64,000 nucleotides of DNA from Apricaphanius iberus (GCA_028564705.1 JAPXFQ010001786.1:744001-808000); one strand, 5' to 3'. Positions 11,394 through 24,662 are shown, counted from the stretch's first letter. Numbers and translations: made by a program. Notes: a model not told the origin generated them from the sequence alone.

Positions 11394-12065
11394 GGGGCTG
11401 TTTGCACGAAAACGCATTTCAGCTAAACTAAGGTTTTTCTCTGCGTTTTGGCCTCTCGTTTACACGACAACTGGGAGACGGGGGGTCGAAAACGCATCTT
11501 TTGGAAAACGGCTCCCAGAGTGGAGAAATCTGAAAAAGCTGTGTGATTCGTTGTCATGTACATGCAAGTCGGAGACTTCTGAAAACGATCATGTCACTGC
11601 CAGCCGCCTACGGCCTTTCTGGACTTGCACATTCCGCCTTTCTTCAGAAAAAACAACAATAGCGGATCCAGGTACGCTGTTACTGATGATGTAGCTTCTG
11701 AAGTTATTTGGTCTCTGTAAGCAAAGTTAGAGATCATGAGGCTTTTATGCGTTCGCCGACAAAAATGCATACAGTATGTGCTTTAAATAAGAAATAAGCC
11801 TGTCTTTAAGCGGAGGAAAACCAAAAGAAGTTTGTGGAAAAGGCCCATTGTTCGTTAGCTTGATACGTTTCTTTTCTGGGTTGTGAGCAGGAAACCCTGG
11901 AATCCTTCATCTCTATTTAGGGCGCTATACTAGTCACACTGCCATCTAAAGGCCGCACATATGTACTACATCGTTTTCAATCATGCCCCCCTTTCGTGTA
12001 AACGCAGTGCGTTTTCACCCAGCGTATTCAAACAAAAACGGCAACGTTGTCGTGTGAAGCCTGCC
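11394..12065. mobile_element. Harbinger-like MITE with TAA target duplication
   Basis: Ends 'ggggctgtttgcacgaaaac' and the inverse of 'ggcaggcttcacacgacaac' form imperfect terminal inverted repeats. TAA flanks both sides (11391-11393, 12066-12068), the 3-bp TWA duplication expected of PIF/Harbinger. The 672-bp interior contains several gaaaacg motifs on both strands and no coding sequence. Confidence 0.75.
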
Positions 12066-12068
12066 TAA

Positions 12069-13603
12069 GTGAGCCATGGCACCTATAAAGAGCTTTGCTC
12101 AGACTGAACCATTGCAAATTTGCATAGGAAAGCAGGTTGGTTTAGGATGGTGCAGATGTTTTTGTATGGTACATTTCACACCCCAAGCTGCCTGTATTCA
12201 ACAGCAAGAAGGTAAATCAGATTTTTAACTCTAGAACATCTTTAAAACTAACTTGAAGCCGTAAAAATACTATAGGAGCTGGGTCATTTATATTTTTCTG
12301 TGTTTCACAGATAAAACATAACAGTTACAGCTCTTCAAATTCTTTAGTACAAGAACACAAATTGTATTCTCTAAGTTACACTTTTAACAAAATCCAACAT
12401 TTACAGCTTTATTCCAACTTAGCCACTAAATTAGGAGCAGAACTAATTCAGACACCTGTATTAGCTGGAGAATGCATTTCAACATTTTAAGATCAACTTA
12501 AAAATGTTGAAATGTTACTATATGACCCTGTTCGGCGATAAAGTATATAATATTTCAGACTTCATATAAGTCCCTCCCCTGGCTTCTACAGCAAAATGAA
12601 TCAATTCATGCGAGCCTAAGGCATAGGCCAATAGATTTGCTTAACCACAAGTGGGAGCTGTCGATCAACAAAAATGCGCCCTGTTCCCAGCATACAATAC
12701 GGGGTTACACATCTCAGTCAGCTTAGCACACCAACAATGAGAAAGCCATCACCAGGTTCTTGTTAAAAAAAAAAAATACTTCCCTTTGAAAACTAAACAT
12801 GTAAAACATTTTATAAAGTGGGTCAATGCAGAGATGTTCTCTGTGTTGACTCGGCTTTATTTGTCGAAGTGCAGTATGAGGCAGGGCTTTCAGCAGCTTC
12901 CAGAAGGTAAGGGGGACACGGGGTGGGAGCTATAGTCTTCAAATTTCAAAATCTCCTCCTCTCCCTGATGATATCACACTACAACACTAGCTTTAACATC
13001 TTCCCACATGTACACCTTTTTGTCATATTTTTCAATTAACACAAACATCTGTTACTTAAAGTTAATAAGTAAGCCTAAACATCAGGGAGCCCTGCCTGCT
13101 CCAGACTTCACCAACCAGAAATAATGCCATGCTTGAGAATATGGGTCCTTGGAGCAATATTGGGAACCTGCGGCTATTTGTTGTCAATATAGCGCATATT
13201 AAATTGCCACAATGTTCCACAAACTCCTCAAAGTATTTAAAACAGCGTTTACCTTGTGGGTAGAGGTTAAAAGTAATAGCAATCACCATTTAAAAAATGC
13301 ATTAATTTGGTAAATAAAAATAAAAATTCCCTTTCAACATTTACATTTCTTGTAGATAATAAAGTCAAGAAAAGTATTCATAGTTGGCTCTGTACCATAT
13401 AATTCACTGAATTCATTTAGTGCTTGCTCAAAGTTTGACTGGGTGGCTCGTCAGTCCAGCTCATTGGACACAAAGTTAGAGCTTCACTTCTCCACCCTTA
13501 GAATGAGACCTGACCACGAAGAAGTTTATTCACTGGAGAAGCGAAGACAAAATAGTGCTTCTTCAATGGTTCTTCTCCAACCTCCTTTTCAACCTCTTGA
13601 GAG
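12069..13603. other. Unassigned AT-rich DNA with one small hairpin
   Basis: A near-perfect hairpin lies at 12,475-12,514, with arms of the form 'catttcaacattttaag' around a short loop. Otherwise nothing is supported. The reverse-strand open frame near 13,062-13,289 shows no recognisable domain. Confidence 0.35.
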
Positions 13604-13846
13604 TTTAAATTAAGGCAACTGGACTTTTCTTCTTGTCCTGAATATGTTTCATCTTTCATCCAAGAGGCTTCTTTAGTTCTGAAAATACTGGATAGGGAGT
13701 GTCTAATAAGTAAGTCTAAAAGTTAGAGTCATTAAGGCTGACTGATGAGGATTTTGTTTTCAAAACAAGAAGAAAAGTCTAGTTGCCTTCATTTAAACTC
13801 TAAAGAGTCTCATTGGCTGGATGACTGAGAATCTACATCAATGTAC
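13604..13846. mobile_element. Inverted-repeat element resembling a Penelope-like LTR fragment
   Basis: Two inverted arms of about 35 bp, 'gagtttaaattaaggcaact' with its continuation to 'cttcttgt' (from about 13,600) and the inverse ending near 13,803, enclose about 130 bp. The tail 'ctggatgactgagaatctacatca' is one I associate with fish Penelope-like elements. That assignment is tentative; the inverted repeat is directly visible. Confidence 0.5.
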
Positions 13847-13912
13847 TCCTTTTCAGTCCTTATGCCTGGTTTATACAGCTTTTTGGGATGATTTTTGCCC
13901 TGATTCTCCCCT

Positions 13913-14217
13913 TCACTAGAACCAGGAAAGTAGAGCACATTACCTCAGGTCTAAAATCTTACACTGGCTCCCTATAGCCCAGAAAATAGACTTCAAAATA
14001 CTCCTACTAGTTTATACATCCTTAAATGACTTAGCTCCAAAATATGTTGAAGACCTGCTGTTTTTACCTCAACCATTCAGACCACTTAGATCTTCCAACT
14101 CTAAACTATTAATAAGCCCTAGAATCAGAACCAAACATGGAGAAGCATCTTTCAGTGACTATGCTCCCCTTATCTGGAACAAAACTCTTAATGACTGCAA
14201 AGCTGCTCAAACTCTAA
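13913..14217 (+). pseudogene. L2-type LINE C-terminal fragment
   Basis: The nucleotide sequence matches the region from 'cattacctcaggtctaaaatctt' through 'cactggctccctat' to 'tatctggaacaaaact', equivalent to 5370-5640 of the longer L2 copy. Frames are broken. It is cut on the right by the Harbinger-type element starting at 14,218. Confidence 0.75.
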
Positions 14218-16841
14218 CCCCGAATTTACACCAAAGCATGATGGAAGCGTACCATGAGTGTTACTGAATACATTCGTAGCGCACAGCATAAACACTTTTG
14301 TTTTTATCAATGTGACAGGCCACACCAGCTGCGCTATGCGCACCCTTTACGAGCGTCACCTCACGACGCAATGCTCAAAATAGGTTTGAGTTAAATTGTT
14401 GAAGCGTATTCGCAAGCTACGGATGCACCAACACAGGAAACAGCCACGATTTTAGCAAACTAAAACTTCCACTAGACAGTCAAAATAAAAGTATTGAACT
14501 CATAGTCTCCATCTTCCTCTGCTTTAATTTCTCAGCACCTCGTCAACAAGGAGAAGAAAGGGCAGGATTCATCTTCTACTTGTGCTGTATGCAAAAATAT
14601 CAATGATTGTTAAAAAAGACTAAAGAAGTGTGTTCAAAAGAAATAGTTGCAGAGCTGGGTATGATACCAACGCGAACAAGCAAGTGCAACAAACATTAGC
14701 AGGCTATTTCCTACACATACTGTATATCAATCAATAAATCAATAAATAAATAAAATAAATTTATTGTCATTGTAAAAAAAAAAAGCCTTACAACGAAATT
14801 GTCAACAGCACCACTGTTGGTTTATCCTGATGGCAATAGTAAAAACACAAACATAGCAATAATACGAAAATAGAAAAAAATTAATACTAAGCTATGGACA
14901 GCCAACTTAAATAGAGTGAATAGGGTAATAAAACAAGGATCAAGACAACCCAATCTATATAAGTCAGAGTTCTTGGAAGTGTTTAACAGTCTTATGGCTG
15001 TTGGATAAAAACTGTCAATCAGTCTTGTTGTGCAAGCATTGGCTGCCCTGTACCTCCTGCCAGATGGCATCAGTTCAAAAAGGTTGTGATCCGAGTGATA
15101 CTTGTCTAATAAAATCGCCTTTACTTTGCTGAGGTAGCGAGTTTTGGCAATGTCCTCCAGAGGTGGTAACTGGTAGCTGATAATGTTTTCTGCTGTTGTC
15201 ACTGCTCTTTTTTTTTTGTCTGTACGTGAGCAACTTGCGTACCACACCGAGAGGCTGTATGTCAGGACAGACTCCACTGCAGCAAAGGGATGACCCTGAC
15301 CTTTAAATAAAATCTGCATTGATCATATCGTTAAACTAATATGTCCAAATATTAATCTTCTTCCACTTCTTGAACCATTTTTTAATAAATAGGCCCAATG
15401 AATATAAATGTGAAATACATATGAAATATCATAAATTAGGTTTCAAATTAAAATACAAGCAACTAGAAGGGGCTTATAGAGAGGATTTATGGACATATTT
15501 ACTTTTGCACACTTTAAAAGACCACAAATAGTTATATTTTTATCAATTTATGAGATGTCTCATTAGCCTTTGCTGCAGCACCAGGCTGCATCAAACTACC
15601 TCCAAGTTCATGGGTCACCACACAGGCTGCTGGTTTAAGCAACGATTACCAACATGGATCAACATCGTCAGGGGCACACAGATAAAATAATATTAAAAAA
15701 AAATTTGAAAGGAAGATTATCTTTTCAATGACATCAATACTAAATCAATCAAATGGTGATAGTCAGATGCATGTTTTAAATGCATATGTATGACTTATTT
15801 GTCATATTTGGTTTAATGTTTTTTACACAGAAAAAAAATGTTAAATGACTGTCTAATAAATAAAAGTACTTTATTATACTATTAATATTTGCATTTTGCA
15901 TGAAATATTGGACTTGGCTCGCAGCGCTATGATAGAATATCAGTTTGGCCCTTTGAGTTAAAAAGTTTGGGCGCCCCTGATCTACACAGTCAGAGTGTCT
16001 TATAGATGATCATTTGCCTATAATATAGCCTATAATAATCAACACAGTCAGAGTAGCCTATAGGTGATAATTTGCCTATAATGCATCCTAAAATGGAAAG
16101 ATACGTCTTGTTTTTGTTTGTTAGTTACTTTGCTTTCCTGAACTACTTGTTTTAAACTTGAACTGAGGTTTGGGTAGTAAAGAATCTGACTCTTTCTAAT
16201 CTTAAATGGTTGCAGTAAAATGATGTTGTTTGTAAAAATTTGAGATGTGCATGTGCAAATAAATATCATTATATTGTACCCATTAATCTACCCATGGATA
16301 TCTACCAATGGTTTAATATAGACTACAGTATGACAATGACAATAATGATTTTGAAACTTGTACCCGTAGGCTAGCCATTTATCTTATATTGCGAACACAT
16401 TTATTTTATTTATTTTTTATGTATTAGGAGTTGGGGGCCTGAGCCCCAGCAAAGCTCTAGGTCTAGAATTGCCCCTGCATTGACCCGGCGCACCTTTCCT
16501 AGCACCCTGTCAGGGCCTTTATTGGTTTCCCAAACCTCAGCACTCATCTGACATCATGTTTATGCAGACAGAGAGCATGCGAAGAGATATATATATATAT
16601 ACATTTTATTATACATATTATACATTTTATTTAAACAAATCAATACATTGGGTAATTTTATTAACAAGAAACTACCCATTTTATGACCAAAAAGGAGCAG
16701 ACGTAGAGACGTCCGCAGCTGGGAAACCGCACGCATGACACTCGCTTCATGTTTTGGTGTGAAATGATGCCTTTAAATAGACCGGTCTAAAATGGGTACA
16801 CTCAAGTTACGCTCAGATGACGCTTTGGTGTAAATTCTGGG
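14218..16841. mobile_element. Harbinger-type element with TAA target duplication, carrying a LINE
   Basis: The ends are 'ccccgaatttacaccaaagc' (from 14,218) and the inverse of 'cccagaatttacaccaaagc' (to 16,841). They match over about 20 bp. TAA flanks both sides (14,215-14,217; 16,842-16,844). It is inserted at the end of an L2 fragment. No transposase is recognisable inside, so it is a non-autonomous or gutted copy of 2.6 kb, of which about 600 bp is a nested LINE. Confidence 0.75.
14720..15319 (-). mobile_element. LINE 3' end (C-terminal RT region and 3' UTR), reverse strand
   Basis: The minus strand has one open frame of about 165 codons, 15,319 to 14,822. It contains LTYSLSVWYASCS, then EDIAKTRYLSK, then LPSGRRYRAANA and TTRLIDSFYPTAIRLLN. 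This is the zinc-knuckle/C-terminal part of a fish non-LTR retrotransposon polymerase. The 3' UTR ends 'tacaatgacaataaatttat' followed by a 'tgattgattg'-like tail at 14,725-14,760. The element is 5'-truncated, as is usual after incomplete target-primed reverse transcription. Unlike most LINE relics here, this reading frame is still unbroken. It is nested in the 14,218-16,841 element. Confidence 0.82.
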
Positions 16842-16844
16842 TAA

Positions 16845-18985
16845 GCTACTTTAAAGGGCCTATATCATGCAAAATCAATGATTGACATGTGAACAACAGT
16901 AACGTAATCAACCACGTCACCAAAGAGCGCCTGGGTTGAATTTGTTTACAACGATGGCTGCCACTGGAGAACTGAGATGTGTTGATTCTGCCATTGAGTC
17001 TGTTCTAGAAGATATCGACAGAGCATGAATTTTAAAGGAATTTTAAGAGAGGAACAGATAACGTCCGTTGCTCTGCACAGCAACGTCACACACTTCCGTT
17101 GCTCTGATTGGTTATAGGTCTATCCAATTGAGTTCAGAAGCATTTTTTTACCTGGTTCGGTTAAAACACGCCCAATGAAGCAGTATCAGACTCACATTCT
17201 GATTAGAATTGAGTATGGCTACGTCAGGCTAGCACGTCTGAGTAATTCCAAACTCCTGCTCTGGGACTTCTTATAAGTATTTGTTATCTAGCTGAAACTA
17301 AGCAGTAATGATGGTGAGATGAAGCCCCATAAAGCATTGAACCTCTAGAGCCAATTGGTTCAAGAAAGGGTTCTGCTCATGGTGCTTCATGTGAACACAA
17401 GCCCCCCTACTGACCAGATATATAATCACAGGCATCTGTAGATCTTAGCCACTTAATGTATGATGCATTAAAGTTGTAAGTCTGATAAGGCTTTTGGGAA
17501 TGACTATGAGTTACAAAAAAAATATTTCTCCACATAAATTATTACAAATGTGAATAATAACAATATTTTTGAATGTATTATGTCTGTAAATAATCCCAAA
17601 AATGATTATATCAAATTTTATGGCAGGTTGTGTAATAATAATGTTTTTCTGTCACTTGAGGCAAAAGGCATAGGCTTAATCAGTTGGATGAAAGTGAAAA
17701 TGCTCGTGGAACTTGGAAGAGTGGACTAAAAATGATTGTGTAGCTTGGACAATGATGTGCAGAATCGGGGAAACTATTGATTTTTATTCAGAATAGGAAA
17801 TTCTCAACAGTTTTTGGCTTTAAACGATTCATTTTTTTGACACCACTTCACCAGCCTTCAAAAACACTCTTTCACAAGGCACAGAAGATGCCGCCGTACC
17901 CAAAAACACAAGAGCTGCACTTTATAAAATGGGGTACAGTAATTCAGGAGAATTTCTTGCCTGCTAATATTTGGCTCCTTTTCCTCATGCAAAGCATTGT
18001 AACTCATTAGCTTGGATGAGGTATTATTGTACCCCATCTCCTCGGAAAAACAATAAACACTTCACCTTTGAATAAAATAAAAAACTGTAATAATATATAT
18101 ACAGCTCTTAATAAGCAGATCTAACTTGTCTGAACTAAAGTTACATTGAGGTTACCCTATTAGGAGTTATCAGTTAAAAATGTTCCCACATGGGGGAAAT
18201 CCTCCTCTTCCTAGCTTGCTCCATTATCTCTCTCTCCTGGGACATCCCGCGAATGTGTAAATGTTTTGACTGTGCAACACGTTTTTTTCAGAGGCCACAA
18301 ATCCTGCGTGTGATGCACGAGAGGCACAGCTTGAGACTTGCGCAACCTGAAATAGAATCAATCATATCTTTTCACGTGCGCATCTAGCGAGGTCTTGTCT
18401 CCCAGAGGAAATAAATGAAACTTCTCCTTTGTAGCGCACAAAAACGCAGCATGTGTGGCAGGTCTTGCGTTGCACTCTGGTTACGCAGGGACTCCAAGCA
18501 TACGCGAGATGTGTCCCACTCTCCTAAACCTGCAAACTCTCTGTTTCTATACTCAAAAAATATCTCCAAACTATATAAACACTTACTAAACTCTCTTATC
18601 AAGTGAGTGATTTATATTGCTGGCAAACCACTCAGCAAATGCTGAACCACTTCCTCAAGCAGTCATGTGGTAGAGGCGGGCAGCGGGGCTTCAGATGTTG
18701 TCATTTTCGGCTCCTACCCTAAATGAAGCAGACCTCGATATGCGCTTTATGGAAACACCCCCTCCACTGCTTGACACACACTTCGTAGCCTCGGCTCACA
18801 TCACAACATCACTACTAAGCAGGAATATTAAAAATATGGGGATTTGTCTTGGCCTATTATATAAGTGTGTATGTGGAGTGTTGCGAGGACAAATGAGCAT
18901 ACAGCTTGTTGACAGTGAGGTGTAGCCAGTCAGAAAGCTGGGTGATAGACAGCAATACATCTTGGAAGCAACTACTATTGAAATG
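16845..18985. other. Unassigned DNA with MITE-like segments
   Basis: At 16,851 a 'tttaaagggcctatatcatgc' start is typical of fish MITEs. An exon-like ATGGCTGCCACTGGAGAAC follows at 16,952 and stays open for about 25 codons. No matching right terminus was found. The rest (17.3-18.98 kb) holds short open frames with no recognisable domain. Confidence 0.35.
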
Positions 18986-18989
18986 TCGA

Positions 18990-19790
18990 CTCACTTGACC
19001 AGTCCACAAACTGTGTCCCTCCACATCTGTGGGTGCCCCTGCAACTTTGCATCTGGTCATCCACCTTCAGCACATGTGCTGCACCCCCGCCCCTGCATCC
19101 TGAGCTGTTCCAACTATTAACAGAACAAAAGGTGGGAGTTGAGCTCAGGAACCTTAGACCAGAGAAGGCTGATCCGGATGGAGAAGACTTGTGAAGGACA
19201 TATGGCAGTTCCTATGATTCTATCTGAGCCTTCAGATGGAAAAAGTCCCAGTCCTACCATGGAAGACTTCATGTCTCATAATGTTGCCCAAAAAGGATGA
19301 ATGGTAGAACTGCAGACTGGTGGCTTTGGCATCCTACATGATGAAGAACTTGGAGCTTGTTCTTGATCAGTGGATAAAAGTGCAGGTTGCTGAGGAACTA
19401 GACCCCCTTCAGTTTGTCTACCAGGAACACATACTGTAGGAATTGAAGATGCTGTCTTTATATGGTGCACCAGGCATATAACTACCTGAATGCGCCTGGT
19501 TCTTATGTCGAAATCATGTTCTTAGACTTTCTTCAGCACTTTTAACACCATAAAGAATCCCATACTGGGAAAAAATACTTCTGGATTAAGGATTAGCCCC
19601 CTGCCTGAATCCTGGATTATGTACTATCTAAAATCCAGACCTCAATACATCAAGGTGGGGAGAGTATTCCTGAGACACTAGAATGCAGCATTGGGGTCCC
19701 ACAGGGGACTGCTTTGATTGCTACACATGAGACTTCAGATACAACTTATATTTTGACACCCTCAGTGGGGTTGTGTAAAGACAGGTACAT
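18990..19790 (+). pseudogene. LINE reverse-transcriptase remnant (jockey/Rex-like)
   Basis: The plus strand, read across several frameshifts, shows VGVELRNLRPEKA (the fingers lead-in), then a PLQF.YQEHT block, then YLN.PGS and IMFLDF, then a GVPQGT block near 19,695. The order is correct for RT blocks 0 to 4. Many stops are present and the YADD block is missing. This is an old degraded copy. Confidence 0.7.
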
Positions 19791-19924
19791 TGAGTGAGTG
19801 AGACATCCTACTCATAAATAAGGGTATGTAGCATGCTGGTACAGACAGATAGTTTACAGTAATACACATAGGTAGAAACAAAGAAAGACTGGTTTAATGA
19901 AGCGTAGACTGAGGTGTGAACGAA

Positions 19925-20615
19925 ATGTGTAACAGTCATCGACATTCAGCTTTCACTGCTGAAAAGAGCAGGGATGTAGCTACAATCTGAATATCAAATG
20001 GGGTTTCTAAATTATGGTATGGTGACACAGTGAATCCTCAAAAATAGTAGATTTTCATGATTTTAGACTTCTAACTAAACTTTGTGTCGAGCAAAGTCCA
20101 ATTGTGAAAAACTGCAACAGCTATCGCCATCCGGTCTTCACTGCTGAACAGAGCAGGGACGTAGCTAAACTCTGAGTTTCCAATGGGGTTGCTAGGTTAT
20201 TGTATGGTGACACAGTGAATCCTCAAAAATAGTGGATTTTCATGATTTATGACTTCTGACTAAACTTTGGGTCGAACAACGTAAAACTGTGAAAAAAGCA
20301 TAAGAGCCATCGACATGCGATCTTCACTCCCGAACAGAGCAGAGATGCAGCTACACCCTGAATTTTAAATGAAGTTTCTAGGTTATTGAATGGTGACACA
20401 ATAAATCTTCAAAAATAGAGGATTTTCATGATTTTTGATTCTGGCTAAACTTGGTGTAGAACAAAGTGAAATTGTGAAAAAAACGTAACAGCTATAGACA
20501 TCTGGTCTTCACTGCTGAACAGAGCAGGGATGTAACTACACCCTGAATTTCAAATGGGGTTGCTAGGTTATTGTATGGTGACACAGTACATCCTCAAATG
20601 TAGGAGATTTTCAAT
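19925..20615. repeat. Tandem array, four copies of about 185 bp
   Basis: The anchor 'atggtgacac' occurs at about 20,019, 20,204, 20,390 and 20,575, spacings of 185-186 bp. Each unit contains 'cttcactgctgaacagagcag', 'ggggtttctaggttattg' and 'gattttcatgat'. Copies differ by scattered substitutions. Non-coding. Confidence 0.9.
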
Positions 20616-21320
20616 TTGGGGCAGTACCAAAATATAGTCAAAAAACCTAAAATTAGCTAAGATACTAACAAGAGCTAGCATGCTAATGCTAGCTAACATG
20701 TTGGCATTGCTATAAACCTGATGAGGACCAAAATATAGTCAAAAAGCTAAAATGAGCTAAAATGCTAACAAGAGCTAGCATGCTAATGCTAACTAGCATG
20801 CTATAACTAGCTAACATGTTTTCATTTATATAAACCCACTCAGTAGTAAAATATAGTTGAAAAGCTAAAATTAGCTAAAATGCTAACAAGAGCTAGCATG
20901 CTAATGTTAACTAGCAGGCTAATGCTAGCTAACATGTTGGCATTACTATAAACCTGATCAGGACCAAAATATAGTCAAAAAGCTAAAATTAGCTAAAATG
21001 CTAACAACAGCTGGCACGCTAATGCTAACTAGCATGCCAATCCTAGCTAACATGTTGGGATTACTATAAACCTGATTAGGATGAAAATATGGTCAAAAAG
21101 CTGAAATTAGCTAAAATGCTAACAACAGCTAGCATGCTAATGCTAACTAGCATGCCAATGCTGGCTAACATGTTGGCATTGCTATAAACCCGATAAGTAC
21201 CAAAATATATTCAAAAAGCTAAAATTAGCTAAAATGTTAACAAGCACTACCATATAAATGTTTACTAGCTGCTAATGCTGGCTAACATGTTGTCGTTATT
21301 ATTAGTAGGATTATTATGAA
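20616..21320. repeat. Tandem array, about six copies of 118 bp, rich in GCTAGC/GCTAAC
   Basis: The anchor 'ccaaaatatagtcaaaaagc' recurs at about 20,627, 20,728, 20,847, 20,963, 21,081 and 21,200. Each unit has 'gctagcatgctaatgctaac' and 'ctaacatgttggcatt'. Units decay toward 21,320. It abuts the 185-bp array directly. Confidence 0.9.
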
Positions 21321-22345
21321 AGTATACAGAAAAAGCTGAAATAAACTAAAATGCATACAAGGCCTACCATTCTGCTCCTAAGTACCTGTATATTATATAA
21401 GGAATGTGAAGACTTTCCTTAGTCTAATGAAATGGTCAGTTTCAATAGGCCAGGCAGGAACATACATAGAAATGAATGTGGGTTCTGAAGCATTTTGGGA
21501 TATGGAGTTGTTCTGGATGTCAAACCTGCTGATTCATAGACAGACACAGAGAGACAGATAAAAAGAAAGGAATGCAGATGAAAGGATAGAGACAGACAGG
21601 AGGACTGAGACAGACTGAAACAGCTTCTATTTCCAGGTTTTCATCAAAAAAGTGCTCAGAACAAATCGTTCCCATTCGAAAACCGTACAAGGTATCGGAA
21701 AAATTCTTGAAGTGTGAGCGAGATTTATTTATAGTTTCACATTGCACCGACGACGCAAGGGAGCATAAGGAAATCGTTGCTAATTTATACAAGTTTGGAT
21801 ATAGGCTTTTGGTTTTGCTCCAGTACAGCAGCGGATCCTCAGTTCTTACAATGTTCTGTTCAGCAAGATAGCGGTCTTTTAAGCAACTCCCAAGTATAAG
21901 AGAAAATATAGCCTAGAGCTCACTTCAGAGGGCTACAACAAGTAGGATGTTCAATTAAATATCTGACTGACTGACTAACTCACTAACTCACTACGAACAC
22001 CGACACACACCACATTGTGCCGCGGGATTCAAAGCGCTTACAGGGAAGCTGGTCGCGGGACGAATCAATGACGTCACCGGGACAAACCGATGCCTTGGTC
22101 ATGTGATTTCCCCGTTGTTGACACAGGCCTCGAATCGAGACTTCATCTGGCATGCCCACTTTTGCTCGAGACACGAAATTTTACTTAGGGGTGGGATATC
22201 CCTTTAAGAACTTTTAAAGGATTAAAGGACAAATGTCCCAACAAGACCTTAAAAAAACTCATCCATGCATTTATCTTTAGTCCAACAGTTTACTGCAACA
22301 GTGTTCTCATGTGTCCCTAAAAAGTAAATCGGACAATGTTCTTAT
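21321..22345. other. Unassigned DNA
   Basis: A gaca/gaga-rich patch lies at 21,540-21,620. The stretch at 22,000-22,170 is more GC-rich. No coding exon or element ends could be fixed. Confidence 0.35.
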
Positions 22346-22349
22346 GGGA

Positions 22350-22895
22350 ACCATTAAAAGGGAGCATGTCACCCCATTTCTTAAACTGCTGCCTCTACCT
22401 CAGGGAATAGACTTGAAATACTTTTGTTAGTTTAGAAATCATTGAATGGATTAGCACAAAAACAAATTAAAGATATATTTTCACTGTACCAACCATAAAG
22501 AGACTGCTTAGGTCTTCTGATTCAAGTCTGCTCTGCATTCTAGGAGCCAGACCCTAACATGGAGAAGAAGCAGTTCAACTAAGTTTTTATGCTTTTCTAA
22601 ACTTCCAGAAAACGGCAAAACTGCTGAAATACTGATTTTATTTAAATCAAGGCTAAAACCCCATTTTTTTCGAGCTGTCTTTGATTAATAACTGCAACAA
22701 TGAACAAAAACGAATTGATGATTGTCCTTATTCCAATACGTTATGATTCTGGATTATTTTGATTTTACATTTGAGAAAATGTGATGTTTATTGCTTGTTT
22801 GTTGTTTAATGTTGCAATCATGTAAAGCACCCTGAATTGCCTGGTGCTTAAATGTGCTATTCAAATCAAGTTGCCCTACTTTGCCTTGCTAGAAA
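22350..22895 (+). mobile_element. LINE 3' fragment with terminal tail
   Basis: Starts with 'gagcatgtcaccccatttct' and runs through sequence resembling the L2/CR1 C-terminal region. It ends with 'tgtaaagcaccctgaattgc' and 'aatgtgctattcaaatcaag', a tail common at the 3' end of fish LINEs. Reading frames are destroyed. Confidence 0.7.
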
Positions 22896-23468
22896 TCCAT
22901 ACAACTTATAGCCTATGCACTGACTTTTTAGGCAACTGTAGTAACATTAAGTGATGTGGCATTTGCTGCTCCTTTTGAATTGTGCTTTGTTCTCCCACAT
23001 CCCCAGGAAGTTTGCTTCATTGATATGCTAAGTGAAATAGATATGCAATTGTTTCTAGGATATTTTTGACACATATGAAAAGACAACTAATTACTTAGAT
23101 ATTTCAGCTTTAAGCAAGGAAGTGGTCTTGGAGATGTCTGAATTTAGAGATACATTTGAGAAATAATTGGTACGACCTGGACCTGCAACAGATTAATAAC
23201 TCATGATCATCCCAGGATAGTGAAGCTGTTTTCTTTAGCCTCTTATTGGTTGCTTCTAGCAAGTGTGGCTGAATCATTGTGTTCATCTGAAGTGAGGAGC
23301 ACTTTCTGCATCCTGGGTGAGAGCAGACCTCCTGCTAATAAAGCTGAGTAAAAGCAGTGTTTAGAAAGAGGGAGAGTGATCTCTCTCTGGAACTGGTCCC
23401 TGTGATTTATGACCTCTTAATGACTGTATCTCCTGTGTGTGTGTGTGTGTGTATGTGTGTGAGTGTGA

Positions 23469-23509
<41 letters not shown>

Positions 23510-24655
23510 AGTGTGTTCTCACTGGCATTTATGTGACTGTGTTTCTCCCCAAGTTTCACCTCTTTTCTTTTAGTAACACTTGCAGAAACACAAAGACAGA
23601 CTTTACGTACAAATACACATGGATAAGCTTAACATCTTTATAATTTCTATTCAACAGTGACATTAAATTCACGCAGCAGAATCATGGGCTGTAACTAAGG
23701 AACAGTCACTTTTTGAGAACAAATGTCACAATTCTGAAATCTCTCTCCAGGATTCTTTTAGTTGTTTAAGTTTTTAAAGTGTAGGGGCATCAGTAAAAAA
23801 AATACACAAGCTGCTTACCATCTCGTAGACCATAATAACAATAGAGGACATGTGAATTTTAAACAAAATATTATATTTTATTTCTTCTTTAAAAAATAAG
23901 AATTCTCCAACATCATCCTACCCCCTAACATTTTCTCTGACACACCTAATGCTAAAATTAGAATAGGAACCCAGCTAACACCAGGCCTCTCGAACTAATA
24001 CTAGCAGTATTAGTTCCCAGGGTCGAGATCACCAGAAAGGTAAATGGTTTTGTTTGTAGTCTTTCTGTAGTTTTATACAGTCGCGGTGTCGTACGCTACA
24101 CTATCCAAACATTGTTTAACATTTTGATGGACCTCCATTGAATTTCCATTTCCGGCGGGCGAAGGGATACAGTTCCTCATAGCACTTCTAATACTATTTA
24201 ATGGAGTTGGACAAAAACTATGATAAAACCTATTGGAAAGCATGTTTTGCGGCGATTTTTGTGTGACCATATCAGTGAACACCCCTGACCACTTGGTGAA
24301 TTTCATGTCTTTGTAAACAAAATTTTTATGGATTTTAGGAGGGATTATTCGACTGCACCTAGGCATTGTGAGGGTGGGGGGTTGTTGGCAAAGAAACCCC
24401 AAATTCTTGGGCCACCAAAATTTACCAAATTTCAACCAAAACCGTTCTATTTCATCATTAAAAAGTCTAAAAACACAGCTTTAAGTGTAAAATACCGAAC
24501 TAGTCCTTTAATGTTCTATGTTTAATTTCAGATAACCTGATGTGCAAAAGCCTTTCATCCTTTTAGTTTTTTAAACTGTGGAGCCCTGTATCTGTAACCT
24601 GACTGTAATACTCGACTTTGCTGGTTCAGAGAGTAGTCAGGGTTAGAGGTGATGT
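22896..24655. other. Unassigned DNA with a GT/GA microsatellite
   Basis: A (GT)n run followed by (GA)n lies at 23,434-23,512. The stretch 24,030-24,520 looks MITE-like: its right end, 'taaaataccgaactagtcct', is typical of such elements, but I could not pair it with a left end. No gene. Confidence 0.4.
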
Positions 24656-24662
24656 TTTCAGC

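Noticed and set aside
24073..24435. 120-codon minus-strand frame
   Set aside because: No recognisable domain, no splice context, and it lies in a MITE-like stretch ending in 'taaaataccgaactagtcct'.
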